A stretch of DNA of 64,000 bases, taken from DAIDKA01 sp035487155. GTDB taxonomy: Bacteria; Pseudomonadota; Gammaproteobacteria; Steroidobacterales; Steroidobacteraceae. The number at the start of each line of letters is the position of its first letter. Position 1 is the first letter of the stretch. Where the stretch lies: positions 1 to 64,000 of the forward strand of contig DATHMK010000083.1 of assembly GCA_035487155.1 (NCBI GenBank), given 5' to 3'. Positions 18,188 to 29,456 of this stretch are shown here, piece by piece. The notes beneath the pieces were generated by a model. It was not told the DNA's origin and did not search any database. It worked only from the letters and a program-made list of their open reading frames with translations. Both the position numbers and the translations under genes were made by a program.

Positions 18188-19102
18188 CTAAGCCGGCGGA
18201 GCTGCTGTGTCGGATACCTGAAGCGGCTCGATGTAGTTGAAACTGCCGTAGTCGATGTGGAGGGTGCCATCCGGCGCCTCCTCGAGGATGTCCTGGAAGG
18301 TGCAGTTCCACCGAATGTCGGCACTGTCATATTCGCTCCGGGCCATCAGGGCCTGGCCGGTGTTCTCGTCCATGCCACTCAGGCTCAGCACCAGCACCGC
18401 CTTGGAGCGTGCCAGTGATTCCGCAGTCTCGGCCCTCAAGGGGCTGTCATCATCGATCACGTGCATGATGGTCCAGCTCAGCGCGAACAGGGGAAATTCA
18501 GAGCGCAGCAGCGGCAAATCGACGATGCGACGCAGGCGATAGCCTTCCTGGGTGATCTCGTTACGCACCATCCGCAGGCGCGCGGTGGCATTCTGCACGA
18601 CGTTCTGGCGCTCATTGGCGGCACGGAATATCAAGGTCGGCTTTCCGTCAATGGGCCGTACGACGGCATATTTGGCAAACAGGAAGCGCGCCCTGGGCCG
18701 GGAAAAGCGCGCGAACATGAGTCCGGTGATCAACGCCAGGGACATCAGGCCGCCGAAGATCTCGAACATGGCGACCAGGTGTCCGTACAGTGTTTGCGGA
18801 TGCATCTGCCCATAGCCCACGGTGGCAAAGGTTTCCACGCTGAAAAAGAAGTCCCCCGCGAAACCCGGCGGATTCAGGTTCGCGACGCTGCCCGGGGACA
18901 GGTGGTAGAGAAGGCCGAAAAGACTGTCAAAGAGGAAGAAGAAGGCGGCCAAGGTGGCGAACAGGCGCAGCCACCCCACGCACATCAAATGGTGGAACAG
19001 GTCGCGGAAGATCAGCCGGCTGAGACCTTGCGTGACCAGTTCACGTTTTCCCACCTTGAGAATTCGCGGGTGCACGGGCTTGGGGGCTCTCATCCGATAC
19101 AT
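18188..19102 (-). CDS. inward-rectifier (KirBac-type) potassium channel
   Basis: A 304-residue membrane channel. Two transmembrane helices (about 38-60 and 105-128) flank a pore helix and the selectivity filter TVGYG, inside FFFSVETFATVGYG near residue 83. The C-terminal ~170 residues are the beta-rich cytoplasmic Kir domain. The N-terminus has the slide-helix region that precedes TM1 in bacterial Kir channels. The start is ATG 19102 or ATG 19093; no good ribosome site separates them. Neighbours are pgl (convergent) and, divergently, carbonic anhydrase and the V/A-ATPase operon. A role in K+ flux tied to membrane potential is a reasonable guess. Confidence 0.9.
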   Translation of the reverse strand: MYRMRAPKPVHPRILKVGKRELVTQGLSRLIFRDLFHHLMCVGWLRLFATLAAFFFLFDSLFGLLYHLSPGSVANLNPPGFAGDFFFSVETFATVGYGQMHPQTLYGHLVAMFEIFGGLMSLALITGLMFARFSRPRARFLFAKYAVVRPIDGKPTLIFRAANERQNVVQNATARLRMVRNEITQEGYRLRRIVDLPLLRSEFPLFALSWTIMHVIDDDSPLRAETAESLARSKAVLVLSLSGMDENTGQALMARSEYDSADIRWNCTFQDILEEAPDGTLHIDYGSFNYIEPLQVSDTAAPPA

Positions 19103-19269
19103 GCTAGAGGGCGGCGCGGGAGTTTCTTGAGCGGATGAGCCGGGAATTGAAGCGCAGTGCCAACGCACTTTTGCACAATTGCCAGCACTCCCGGTCAAGC
19201 GCCGTCGCCGGGGCGCGGTGAATCATGCCCAGGCGATTTCGCTGCGGCATCACCTCCGGAGAGCAACAG

Positions 19270-19791
19270 ATGAGCATTATCGACAAGGCGCTCAAGGCCA
19301 ATCACAAGTACACGCGCAAGCACGATCCAAAACTGGCGCAACGACCCGCGCCGAAGATCGCGGTGGTCACCTGCATGGACCCGCGCCTGTCGAATCTGCC
19401 GGAAATCCTCGGGCTGCCGCACGCCGACATCGACGTGATCCGCACCGGAGGACCGGCGGTCACCGAAGATGTACTCGGCGAGCTCGTGGTCTCGACGAGG
19501 GTGCTGGGCACCACGGAGATCATGCTCCTCAATCACACCGGGTGCGGCTTCACCACCTTCACCGATGCGGAGCTCAACGCCAGGCTGACTGCGGAGACCG
19601 GTGTCGCCACGCCGGCTCCGATGCGTTTCTTCGCCTACAAGGATCCCGAGCAGAACGCGCGCGAGCAGATCCGCAAAGTGCGCGCGCATCCCTGGATCGC
19701 CAAGGAGATCCCGGTGCGCGGTTTCGTCTTCAACATGGAGACGGGACTTCTCACCGAGGTCAGCGCGCTGGGGCAGGAATCGGCGGCCTGA
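19270..19791 (+). CDS. beta-class carbonic anhydrase
   Basis: Interconverts CO2 and bicarbonate. The 173-residue product has predicted zinc ligands Cys35, His89 and Cys92 (CMDPR and NHTGC motifs) and the Asp37-Arg39 dyad of beta-carbonic anhydrases. It is a short form, like the compact beta-CAs of many bacteria. ATG 19270 is preached by GGAG at 19258-19261 and fits the family; the frame extends to 19225 without support. It ends 2 bp before the first V/A-ATPase gene. The pair is probably co-transcribed, suggesting coupling of bicarbonate/proton balance to proton pumping. Confidence 0.9.
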   Translation: MSIIDKALKANHKYTRKHDPKLAQRPAPKIAVVTCMDPRLSNLPEILGLPHADIDVIRTGGPAVTEDVLGELVVSTRVLGTTEIMLLNHTGCGFTTFTDAELNARLTAETGVATPAPMRFFAYKDPEQNAREQIRKVRAHPWIAKEIPVRGFVFNMETGLLTEVSALGQESAA

Positions 19792-19793
19792 CT

Positions 19794-20159
19794 ATGAAAG
19801 CCGGCCCCAGCGCCGATGACACCGGCGATCCCGCGGCGGGGCAGGCGATCGAGCGCGTGCTGGAAGCCGAGCGCGACGCACAGGCGGCAGTGGCGCAGTG
19901 CGAACGGGCCGGGACTTTGCTACTGGATGCCGCCCGCCAGCGGGCCCGGGGGATCATCGAGCGCGCGCAGGCGCGCACGGTGGCGCTGCATGGGCGCGCG
20001 GGGCAGAAGGTCGAGCGCTGCGCCGCCGCGATCATGGAACAGCGCATGAAGAGCGCCACCGAGGAAGTCAAACAGCTGTCGGATCCTGCTCTGCTGCGTC
20101 TGGCACTGGAGCGGGTGGCGGCGCAGCTCACGAGCGAAGCGGCGTCCGATGTCGCTTGA
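19794..20159 (+). CDS. V/A-type ATPase peripheral stalk subunit G/H-like
   Basis: A 121-residue, almost wholly helical, Ala/Glu/Arg/Gln-rich protein with no membrane segment. It is consistent with the coiled-coil subunit (G, or AtpH in bacterial naming) that pairs with subunit E in the stator stalk of V/A-type ATPases. It is the first gene of the ATPase operon, as G is in several bacterial operons. Its stop overlaps the start of the next gene by 11 bp. The assignment is by position, length and composition, as these subunits diverge too fast for motif recognition. Confidence 0.72.
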   Translation: MKAGPSADDTGDPAAGQAIERVLEAERDAQAAVAQCERAGTLLLDAARQRARGIIERAQARTVALHGRAGQKVERCAAAIMEQRMKSATEEVKQLSDPALLRLALERVAAQLTSEAASDVA

Positions 20160-20865
20160 GGGCAATGTCGACTATGCCCTGACGCGGGTGCAGTCACAGT
20201 ATGCTGCCCGTGCGGATGGCAGCCAGTGGCGGCGCCTGGAGGCCAGCCATGACCTGGGCCAGTATCTGGAGGGCGCGCGCACCGGCATCTTCGGCCCCTG
20301 GATTGCCTCCGTCGACCGCAATCGCGATGCCCATGCCATCGAGCGTACGCTGCGCGCGGCCTGGCGCCGCTATGTCAGAACGGTTGCCGCCTGGCATCCC
20401 CGGGCATGGCAGTCCTGGCTCAGCTGGCTTGAGTGGCTGCCGACCCTGGGTCTGATCGCTGCCTTGGAGCATCCTGACACCGCCCCTGCCTGGCTGTGCG
20501 CGGACCCCGTCCTGGGCCAGAAGCGCGCCTGGGCTTGCTTCGACCCGGCGGTTGGCGCCCGAACGGGACTCGGGGAGCAGTGGCTGAGACGCTGGCGGCA
20601 GCTGCGGCCGCCCTTGGACTGCAGCAGCGAACAGCTTCTGGCCAAGGTCTGCAAGGCCGTGCGCGAGCACCTGCGACAGCTTGCCCTGGACAGCGCCGAT
20701 GCGGTGGCGCTGCGCACTCAGTTGCGCGAGCGTCTGCAACGACTGTTTCGCGCCGCCGCCGGCACGCCGATTGCGACGCTCTGCCACCTGGCCCTGATGG
20801 CCCTGGATTTCGAGCGCCTGCGTGGCGGACTCCTCAGTCGCAGCCTGTTCGGCCGCGGTGGGTGA
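20149..20865 (+). CDS. V/A-type ATPase subunit C-like (central socket) protein
   Basis: 238 residues, largely helical, with several Trp-rich helices (for example WLSWLEWLP near residue 87). In V/A-type ATPases subunit C (V0 d, AC39 type) is an all-helical socket that joins the rotor axle to the membrane c-ring, and it is poorly conserved. Position between the stalk gene and the I subunit, size near the shorter end of the family, and the lack of any other candidate in the operon favour this call. It overlaps the neighbours by 11 bp and 4 bp. Confidence 0.65.
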   Translation: MSLEGNVDYALTRVQSQYAARADGSQWRRLEASHDLGQYLEGARTGIFGPWIASVDRNRDAHAIERTLRAAWRRYVRTVAAWHPRAWQSWLSWLEWLPTLGLIAALEHPDTAPAWLCADPVLGQKRAWACFDPAVGARTGLGEQWLRRWRQLRPPLDCSSEQLLAKVCKAVREHLRQLALDSADAVALRTQLRERLQRLFRAAAGTPIATLCHLALMALDFERLRGGLLSRSLFGRGG

Positions 20866-22691
20866 GCGCAGTGCTGCTGCGCCCCGTCAATGCCCAGTGG
20901 TTCGAGATGCTGGTCGCGCGCAAGGATCTCGCATCCGCTCTGGCCTGCCTTGCAGTGGCTGGCGAGGTCGAACTTGAATCGCAGCGTCAGGGCTCAATCG
21001 CAGAGTTGGCACCGCGCCTGCGGGCGGTGCTCGATGAGTACGGACGTTTGGTGCAACGTTATGGCAGCTATTGGCCACCTGCCGCGACGGCCTTCGAGCC
21101 CAACGCGGAACCGGATGCCATCGCGGCCACGGCGCTCGGGCGCCTGCAGGCGTGGGCGAAGGCGGCCGACCCGCTGATCACGCAGCTGCAGAAGCTGCAG
21201 CACGAGCGCACCGAGCTGGAGTATCTGCAGCGGCTGCTGTCGCAATCCCAGGCACCACTCCCCGATCTTGACCTACTCCTCAACGTAGGCCCGCCGCTCG
21301 CAGGACGGATCTATCTGCTGGACCCGCGCGCCGCGGCCCTGGCGCTGCCCGCGACCCTGCTCGCGCAGCGCATCGATTGCGTGGCGCACAGCTACCTGAT
21401 CGCACTGGGGCCCCAGGCACAGATCGACGCGCTCGATGCGGGATTGAATGCGCTGCAGGCACGGCGCCTGGTATGGCCGGCCGCCCTGGCCGCTGCGGGC
21501 GGGGGCGATACCGCGGCGCGGGTCACGGCCCGATTGGCGCAGATTGCGCAAAGCACGCAGCCACTGCAGGCGCAGCTGAGCGCCTGCAACAGCGAGCACG
21601 GGCTCGACACCGCCCTGGCGGACATGGCACTGGTCGGATGGTTCGCCGAGCAGATTCCCGCCTTTGCACGCACCGATCACTTTGTGCGCATCACCGGGTG
21701 GACCAGCGATCCGCACGGCCACGGCCTGGAAGCGGGTCTGTGCCGCAGCGGCCTGCACTACCTGATGCACTTTTCATCGCCGCCGCCGCAGCTCGCGCCT
21801 CCCATCGTGTTGCGCAACCCACGCTGGGCCCGGCCCTTCGAGTTGTTCGCCCGCCTGCTGGGCATTCCCGGAACGAGCGAGGCGGATCCGAGCGTGCTGC
21901 TGGCGGTGCTGGCGCCGCTGATGTTTGGCTTCATGTTCGGCGATGTGGGGCAGGGAGCGGTGCTGGTGCTGGCGGGACTTGCCCTGCGCAAGCGCTTTGC
22001 CGCGGCCGAGCTGATCATTGCCGGCGGACTTGCGGCGATGCTCTTCGGCACCCTGTTCGGCAGCGTGTTCGCGCGCGAGGGAATCATTCCCGCGCTGTGG
22101 TTGCATCCGCTGCAGGCGCCGTTGCGCCTGCTGGCCGTGGGTCTTGCCGGTGGCAGCGTGATCATCCTCATCGGGCTTGCGCTGGAGGCATTGGAGAGCT
22201 ACTGGGCCGCTGTCGCCGGACGCTGGTGGGCCACGCGCGCCGGGCTGGTGTTGAGCTACCTGGCCGCACTGGGCTGGGCCCTGGATTCACGGGCCGGGTG
22301 GCTGGTGCCGGTGGGCCTCATCTGGTTTTGTGCCGGCGAGGCGCTGCTGGCGCGCCGGGCCCAGCGACTGGGCGCGGCCCTGGGGGAGGCCATCGAGACC
22401 CTGCTGCAGCTGCTCGTCAACACGCTTTCCTTCGTGCGGGTCGGTGCTTTTGCCCTGGCCCATGCCGGCCTCGCCGCCGCCATCAATGCGCTGTGCGCGG
22501 CCATCGGGCCGCACTGGCTCGCGCTGCTGGGACTGGCCCTGGGCAACGCGGTGCTCATTCTCATCGAGGGTCTGGTGGTTGGCATCCAGACCACGCGCCT
22601 GGTGCTGTTCGAGTTCTTCATCCGTTTCCTGCGCGGCTCGGGCCGTGCACTGAAGCCCCTTACGCTGGAATTATCGAGGAAATCACCATGA
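20862..22691 (+). CDS. V/A-type ATP synthase subunit I (a subunit)
   Basis: The stator membrane subunit that carries the proton half-channels. From GTG 20862, which overlaps the previous stop, the product is 609 residues. The first ~320 are a soluble helical region. The C-terminal half has about seven helices, beginning at LAVLAPLMFGFMFGDVGQGA (about residue 350), the hallmark motif of the family. The Arg expected in the half-channel helix is seen in NTLSFVRVGAFALAHAGL near 525. A second GTG at 20871 is possible. The stop overlaps the K subunit ATG by 4 bp. Confidence 0.93.
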   Translation: MSAVLLRPVNAQWFEMLVARKDLASALACLAVAGEVELESQRQGSIAELAPRLRAVLDEYGRLVQRYGSYWPPAATAFEPNAEPDAIAATALGRLQAWAKAADPLITQLQKLQHERTELEYLQRLLSQSQAPLPDLDLLLNVGPPLAGRIYLLDPRAAALALPATLLAQRIDCVAHSYLIALGPQAQIDALDAGLNALQARRLVWPAALAAAGGGDTAARVTARLAQIAQSTQPLQAQLSACNSEHGLDTALADMALVGWFAEQIPAFARTDHFVRITGWTSDPHGHGLEAGLCRSGLHYLMHFSSPPPQLAPPIVLRNPRWARPFELFARLLGIPGTSEADPSVLLAVLAPLMFGFMFGDVGQGAVLVLAGLALRKRFAAAELIIAGGLAAMLFGTLFGSVFAREGIIPALWLHPLQAPLRLLAVGLAGGSVIILIGLALEALESYWAAVAGRWWATRAGLVLSYLAALGWALDSRAGWLVPVGLIWFCAGEALLARRAQRLGAALGEAIETLLQLLVNTLSFVRVGAFALAHAGLAAAINALCAAIGPHWLALLGLALGNAVLILIEGLVVGIQTTRLVLFEFFIRFLRGSGRALKPLTLELSRKSP

Positions 22692-23056
22692 TAGAAGTTG
22701 GCCGCTCCTCTGCACTCCGCTCCCGGCTCATCCTGACCGCGACGGTCGTGGTCGGCCTCGTGGCAACGCTGCTGCTGTTCGCGGCGGGTACCGCGAAGGC
22801 CGCCGAGGCGGTGGCCCCGCTCGCGGCGGTGAATCCGCAGATCGTGGCCTGGGGCCTGATCGCCGCGGCGCTGTCCACGGCGCTTGCGGCCATCGGCGCG
22901 GGCTTCGCCGTCGCCAGGGTCGGCAGCGCCGCGGTGGGTGCGATTGCCGAAAAACCCGAGCTCTTCGGGCGCGCCCTGGTACTGGTGGGCCTGGCCGAAG
23001 GCATTGCGATCTACGGGCTCATCGTCTCCATCCTCATTCTCAATCGCATCGCCTAG
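22688..23056 (+). CDS. V/A-type ATP synthase subunit K (c-ring proteolipid)
   Basis: A 122-residue proteolipid. An N-terminal hydrophobic stretch (about 14-38, ending TAKAAEA) looks like a cleavable leader, as in Thermus VatL, and is followed by one hairpin of two helices. The ion-binding Glu is in LVGLAEGIAIYGLIV near residue 105. In the alignment I made by eye to the Ilyobacter c-subunit, the Na+ ligands are missing: Val occupies the Gln position of helix 1, and Gly-Ile replace Ser-Thr after the Glu. The ring is thus expected to use H+. One hairpin per subunit suggests a high ion-to-ATP ratio. Confidence 0.92.
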   Translation: MIEVGRSSALRSRLILTATVVVGLVATLLLFAAGTAKAAEAVAPLAAVNPQIVAWGLIAAALSTALAAIGAGFAVARVGSAAVGAIAEKPELFGRALVLVGLAEGIAIYGLIVSILILNRIA

Positions 23057-23059
23057 GTC

Positions 23060-23353
23060 ATGCACTGGGTCGTCATAGCCGATGAGCTCAGCGCCCTGGG
23101 ATGGCGGCTGGCCGGCGCGCAGGCCTGCATTGCCACGCAGAAGAATGTTGCAGAGCGCTTCGCCGAAGCCTTGCGCGATGCGGATTTCCTCCTCATCACG
23201 GCGGATCTGGCACAGCAGCTGCCAAAAGCCGTGCTCACTGCCGCGCTGCTGGCCGACACGCCGCTCATCACTGTGATCGCCGCGGCGGCCGGTGGCAGCG
23301 AGCCCGCCGACCTAGACCAGGAGGTCCAGCATGTACTGGGGATTGCCGTATGA
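23060..23353 (+). CDS. V/A-type ATP synthase subunit F
   Basis: A 97-residue protein with the size and alternating beta/alpha pattern of subunit F, a small central-axle protein of V/A-type ATPases. It starts with the VVIADELSALGWRLAG pattern (a Rossmann-like first strand and helix, about residues 4-19) and has DADFLLITADLAQQL in the middle. It lies 3 bp after the K gene and overlaps the E gene by 4 bp. Assignment is by fold pattern, size and operon position. Confidence 0.8.
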   Translation: MHWVVIADELSALGWRLAGAQACIATQKNVAERFAEALRDADFLLITADLAQQLPKAVLTAALLADTPLITVIAAAAGGSEPADLDQEVQHVLGIAV

Positions 23354-23983
23354 GCACTGACACCCAGGCACAGGCCCTGCTGCAGGGCGTGGCCGAGGAT
23401 CGCGAGCGACGCTGCGCGCTGCTGCGCACCGCGGCCGACAGCCAGGCCCAGCAAATCGTGCGCTCGGCCCACACCGCGGCGCGCCGCAGCGTGCACGACT
23501 CGGTGACCCAGGAACGCGCGCGCATGGAGTTCGGCCTGCGTCAGGCGACGGCCCGGGCGGACATCGAAGTGCGCCGCCAGGAACAGCACACCAGCCGCGA
23601 ACTGCTCGGACAGATGTGGACGGCCATTGCCGAAGTGCTCACGCATCGCTGGCGCGATCCCACGCTGCGGTCCGTGTGGATCGAAGCCGCGCTGCTGCAG
23701 GCCGGCAAGCTCCTCGGCGGTCGCCCCTGGCGCATCGACAGTGGCGTGGATTGGACGCAGCAGGAGCGCGCCGAACTCACAGCGCAGGCTCACCGCCGCG
23801 GCGCGACCACGGTGAGCTTCGCGCTGCCGGCCGCGCTGCCGGCGGGCCTGAAGATTCATGCCGAGCGCGTGTGCGTGGATGCGACGGTGCCGGGACTGCT
23901 GGCGCAGCGCGGCGCCATCGAAGCGGCCTTTCTGGCCGAATACCTGCCGGTGATCAAGAAGCCGGCAGCGGAGCAACACAGCG

Positions 23984-23991
<8 letters not shown>
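23350..23991 (+). CDS. V/A-type ATP synthase subunit E (peripheral stalk)
   Basis: 213 residues. A long N-terminal Ala/Gln/Arg-rich coiled coil (about 1-90) is followed by a mixed alpha/beta globular C-terminal domain, the layout of subunit E, which forms the stator stalk with G. It overlaps F by 4 bp and the catalytic A gene by 8 bp. No catalytic residues are expected. Confidence 0.8.
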
Positions 23992-27096
<3,105 letters not shown>

Positions 27097-27104
<8 letters not shown>

Positions 27105-27720
27105 GCAGCAATCCCAGCCCCTCGCCACCCGGATCGCGCAACTTGAGCTTCAGGATGAGGAGCGGGTGGTCAGGGAGGGCTACGAGCTGCTCGATGAGAA
27201 ACGCATCCGACTGGTGGCGGAGATCCGTGCGCAGCTGGCGCGGCTGCACCGCTGGCAGGCCCAGGTGCGCGCGGCGCGGGACGGCGCTGGCGCCGGACTG
27301 AGCGCCGCCCTGCACCGCCACGGTCTGGAGGAGCTGGCGGTTTACCCCGCACTCCTCGCCGATGGCGATGAACTGCAGCTTGCGCGCGGCCGACTGTTTG
27401 GCCTGGAGCTCATCGAGGCGCAGTGGCAGGCCGGCACCACCCGCACCTTGCGGCAGCCTGTCATCGCCTCGCCCGAGGCCCGTCGCTGCGCCCGAGATCA
27501 TCGCGCCTGGCTCGAACCGCTGCTGATGATGGCGGTGTGCGAGCGCAACCTGCGGCGCCTGCTGCGCGAATATGTGCGCACCGAGCGCCGCGCGCGCGCC
27601 ATCGAAAACATTCTGCTGCCCGAGATTCAGTCGAACTTAAAGATCATTGACGAGCAGCTGGAGATGCTCAATCAGGAGGAGATCGCGCGCGTACGTCAAC
27701 ACCGCCCGAGCGGCGCCTGA
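27097..27720 (+). CDS. V/A-type ATP synthase subunit D (central axle)
   Basis: The rotor shaft subunit, 207 residues (Thermus D 223). The N- and C-terminal regions are long helices with heptad patterns that would pair into the axle coiled coil. Motifs typical of D are ELLDEKRIRLV near residue 30 and the RRARAIENILLPEIQ stretch near 165, corresponding to the conserved R-x-NALE region of the family. It is the last gene of the ATPase operon, overlapping B by 8 bp. Confidence 0.9.
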
Positions 27721-27739
27721 GGCGCTCTCGCTCATGCCA

Positions 27740-27757
27740 AGGTATTGGTCAATACCA
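27740..27757. promoter_or_regulatory. palindromic operator upstream of the sugar operon
   Basis: GGTATTG-GT-CAATACC is a perfect 7-bp inverted repeat with a 2-bp centre (27741-27756), flanked by A and A. It fits TGGTATT-N4-AATACCA at all but the first base. I recall that pattern as the box of the GntR-type repressor NagQ, which controls GlcNAc genes in Xanthomonas. A -10-like TATAAG sits at 27764-27769, so the operator would cover the -35 region. It lies 91 bp upstream of the AraC-family gene. No GntR gene is in the window. Confidence 0.6.
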
Positions 27758-27847
27758 TCGTCCTATAAGTTCTCATCCCCGCACATGGCGTAATCCAACC
27801 CGTGTTTGAAGGCCATTCCGGTTCAAGGCGCAGCAGGAGCACGGAAT

Positions 27848-28417
27848 ATGCGGGAGCTAGTCAACGAACGATCAGTGGGATCGGTCTCGATCCGGGTGGG
27901 AGATCTGGTACGCGAGGCGATGACCTGCTTCGAATCCGACCGCAAGGCGGCGTGGCGCTGCCTCAGTGACGCCTCGACGCTGCTGGGGCCTGAGGCAGCG
28001 GATCCGGGCATCAATGCCCCGACTGTGCAGAAGCTCCAGCCGGGCGGCCTGGCAACCTGGCAGGCCCGACGCACCCTCGCCTACATCGAGGCCAATCTCG
28101 GCTTGAAGATGGAGATATCCCAGCTGGCCAATGTGGTCGCCCTGACCCGCAGTCACTTCTCGCGCGCCTTCAAGCACAGCGTGGGATTGTCGCCGCGGGA
28201 CTACGTCCTCGTCCGGCGCGTCGAACGCGCCAAGGTGATGATCAGTGGCACGCGCGAGCCGCTCGCGGAAGTGGCGCTGGCCTGCGGGTTTGCCGACCAG
28301 GCGCATCTGAACCGCCGCTTTCGGGACATCGTCGGCATCAGTCCGGGTCGCTGGCGGCGCAGTCTCGCCGCGGTGACCAAGTCTGCGCATCGCGAGGCCC
28401 GTCATGAGTACCGATAG
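27848..28417 (+). CDS. AraC-family transcriptional regulator
   Basis: 189 residues. The C-terminal ~100 residues form a complete AraC/XylS DNA-binding domain with two helix-turn-helix units: MEISQLANVVALTRSHFSRAFK near residue 95, and LAEVALACGFADQAHLNRRFR followed by GISPGRWRR. The N-terminal ~65 residues are too short for a standard AraC sugar-binding cupin, so ligand control is unclear. ATG 27848 has AGGAG at 27835-27839; the frame opens earlier at a TTG (27806) with weaker support. It overlaps glucokinase by 14 bp and probably regulates the downstream sugar genes. Confidence 0.88.
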   Translation: MRELVNERSVGSVSIRVGDLVREAMTCFESDRKAAWRCLSDASTLLGPEAADPGINAPTVQKLQPGGLATWQARRTLAYIEANLGLKMEISQLANVVALTRSHFSRAFKHSVGLSPRDYVLVRRVERAKVMISGTREPLAEVALACGFADQAHLNRRFRDIVGISPGRWRRSLAAVTKSAHREARHEYR

Positions 28418-29426
28418 TCAGATCCTGGTCGGCGATGTCGGCGGTACTCACGCCCGCTTCGCCGTGGTGGAGCCCTCCGTCGCCGGGCCCTGGCGCGTGC
28501 TTGAGCGCCTGGACCTCGAAGAGCGCTTCGCGACCTTCGAGGAGGCGCTGCGCAGCTATCTCGAACGCACCGGATTGACGCCACTGCCCAGGCGCGCGGC
28601 CATTGCGGTGGCCGGTCCGGTGGTGGCAGGTGTCGCCCGCTTCACCAATCGCGGCTGGGAGATCTCCGAAGAGGCGCTGCGGCACCTCGGCTTCAAGCGC
28701 GCACTGTTGGTCAATGATTTCGCGGCGCTGGCCCTGGCGGTGGATGTGCTGGAGGAGAAACACCTGCGCACCATCGGCCCGAAGCGCCAGGGGCCGGAGG
28801 ATGGAAACATCACCATCCTCGGGGCCGGTACCGGCTTCGGCGTGTCCTGCCTGGCCCGCTATGGCAATACGGCCGTGCCGATGGCGACCGAGGGCGGACA
28901 CATGAGCTTCGCGCCGGGCAATGCCCAGGAGCTTGCAGCGCTGCAGCTCATGTGGAAGGAGGAGGGACGTGTATCGGTGGAACGCATCCTCTCGGGCGAG
29001 GGGCTGGAACACCTGTACCGCACTTTGGAGCGGTTGGCCGGCCGCGAGCCGCCCGCACTCACCGCCGCCCAGATCAGCGCCGCTGCGCAGCGCAACGAGA
29101 CCGGTCCCACGGCCGCGCTGACCATGTTCTGTGCAATCTTCGGCGCCGTGGCGGGAGATCTGGCACTGGCGCACGGCGCCCGCGGCGGGGTGTACATCGC
29201 CGGCGGGATTGCCGAGAAGATCCAGAAGTTTCTGCTGCAGAGCCCGTTTCGCCAACGCTTCGAGGACAAGGGACGCCTGACCGCCTACGTGGCGGCCATT
29301 CCCACCCAGCTGATCGTGAACCCGGATATCGCGCTGCTCGGAGCGGCCCGCTCGAGCATGGTGCTCGCGCCCATCCGCGTGCAGCACGGCCGTCCAATGA
29401 ATCGATTGAGAGCTGGAGCAGTCTAG
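28404..29426 (+). CDS. glk: glucokinase
   Basis: ATP-dependent phosphorylation of glucose to glucose-6-phosphate in the cytoplasm. The product is 340 residues (E. coli Glk 321) with the proteobacterial glucokinase signature GDVGGTHARFAVV near residue 10, LVNDFAALALAV with the catalytic Asp near 100, GAGTGFGVS, and ATEGGHMSFAP near 155. YIAGGIAEKI is near 270. The ATG has GAGG 8 bases upstream and overlaps the regulator gene. The next gene is a sugar symporter, fitting an uptake-then-phosphorylation unit. Confidence 0.95.
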   Translation: MSTDSQILVGDVGGTHARFAVVEPSVAGPWRVLERLDLEERFATFEEALRSYLERTGLTPLPRRAAIAVAGPVVAGVARFTNRGWEISEEALRHLGFKRALLVNDFAALALAVDVLEEKHLRTIGPKRQGPEDGNITILGAGTGFGVSCLARYGNTAVPMATEGGHMSFAPGNAQELAALQLMWKEEGRVSVERILSGEGLEHLYRTLERLAGREPPALTAAQISAAAQRNETGPTAALTMFCAIFGAVAGDLALAHGARGGVYIAGGIAEKIQKFLLQSPFRQRFEDKGRLTAYVAAIPTQLIVNPDIALLGAARSSMVLAPIRVQHGRPMNRLRAGAV

Positions 29427-29456
29427 ATCGCAGCATCATTTCGGAGGTATCCATCA

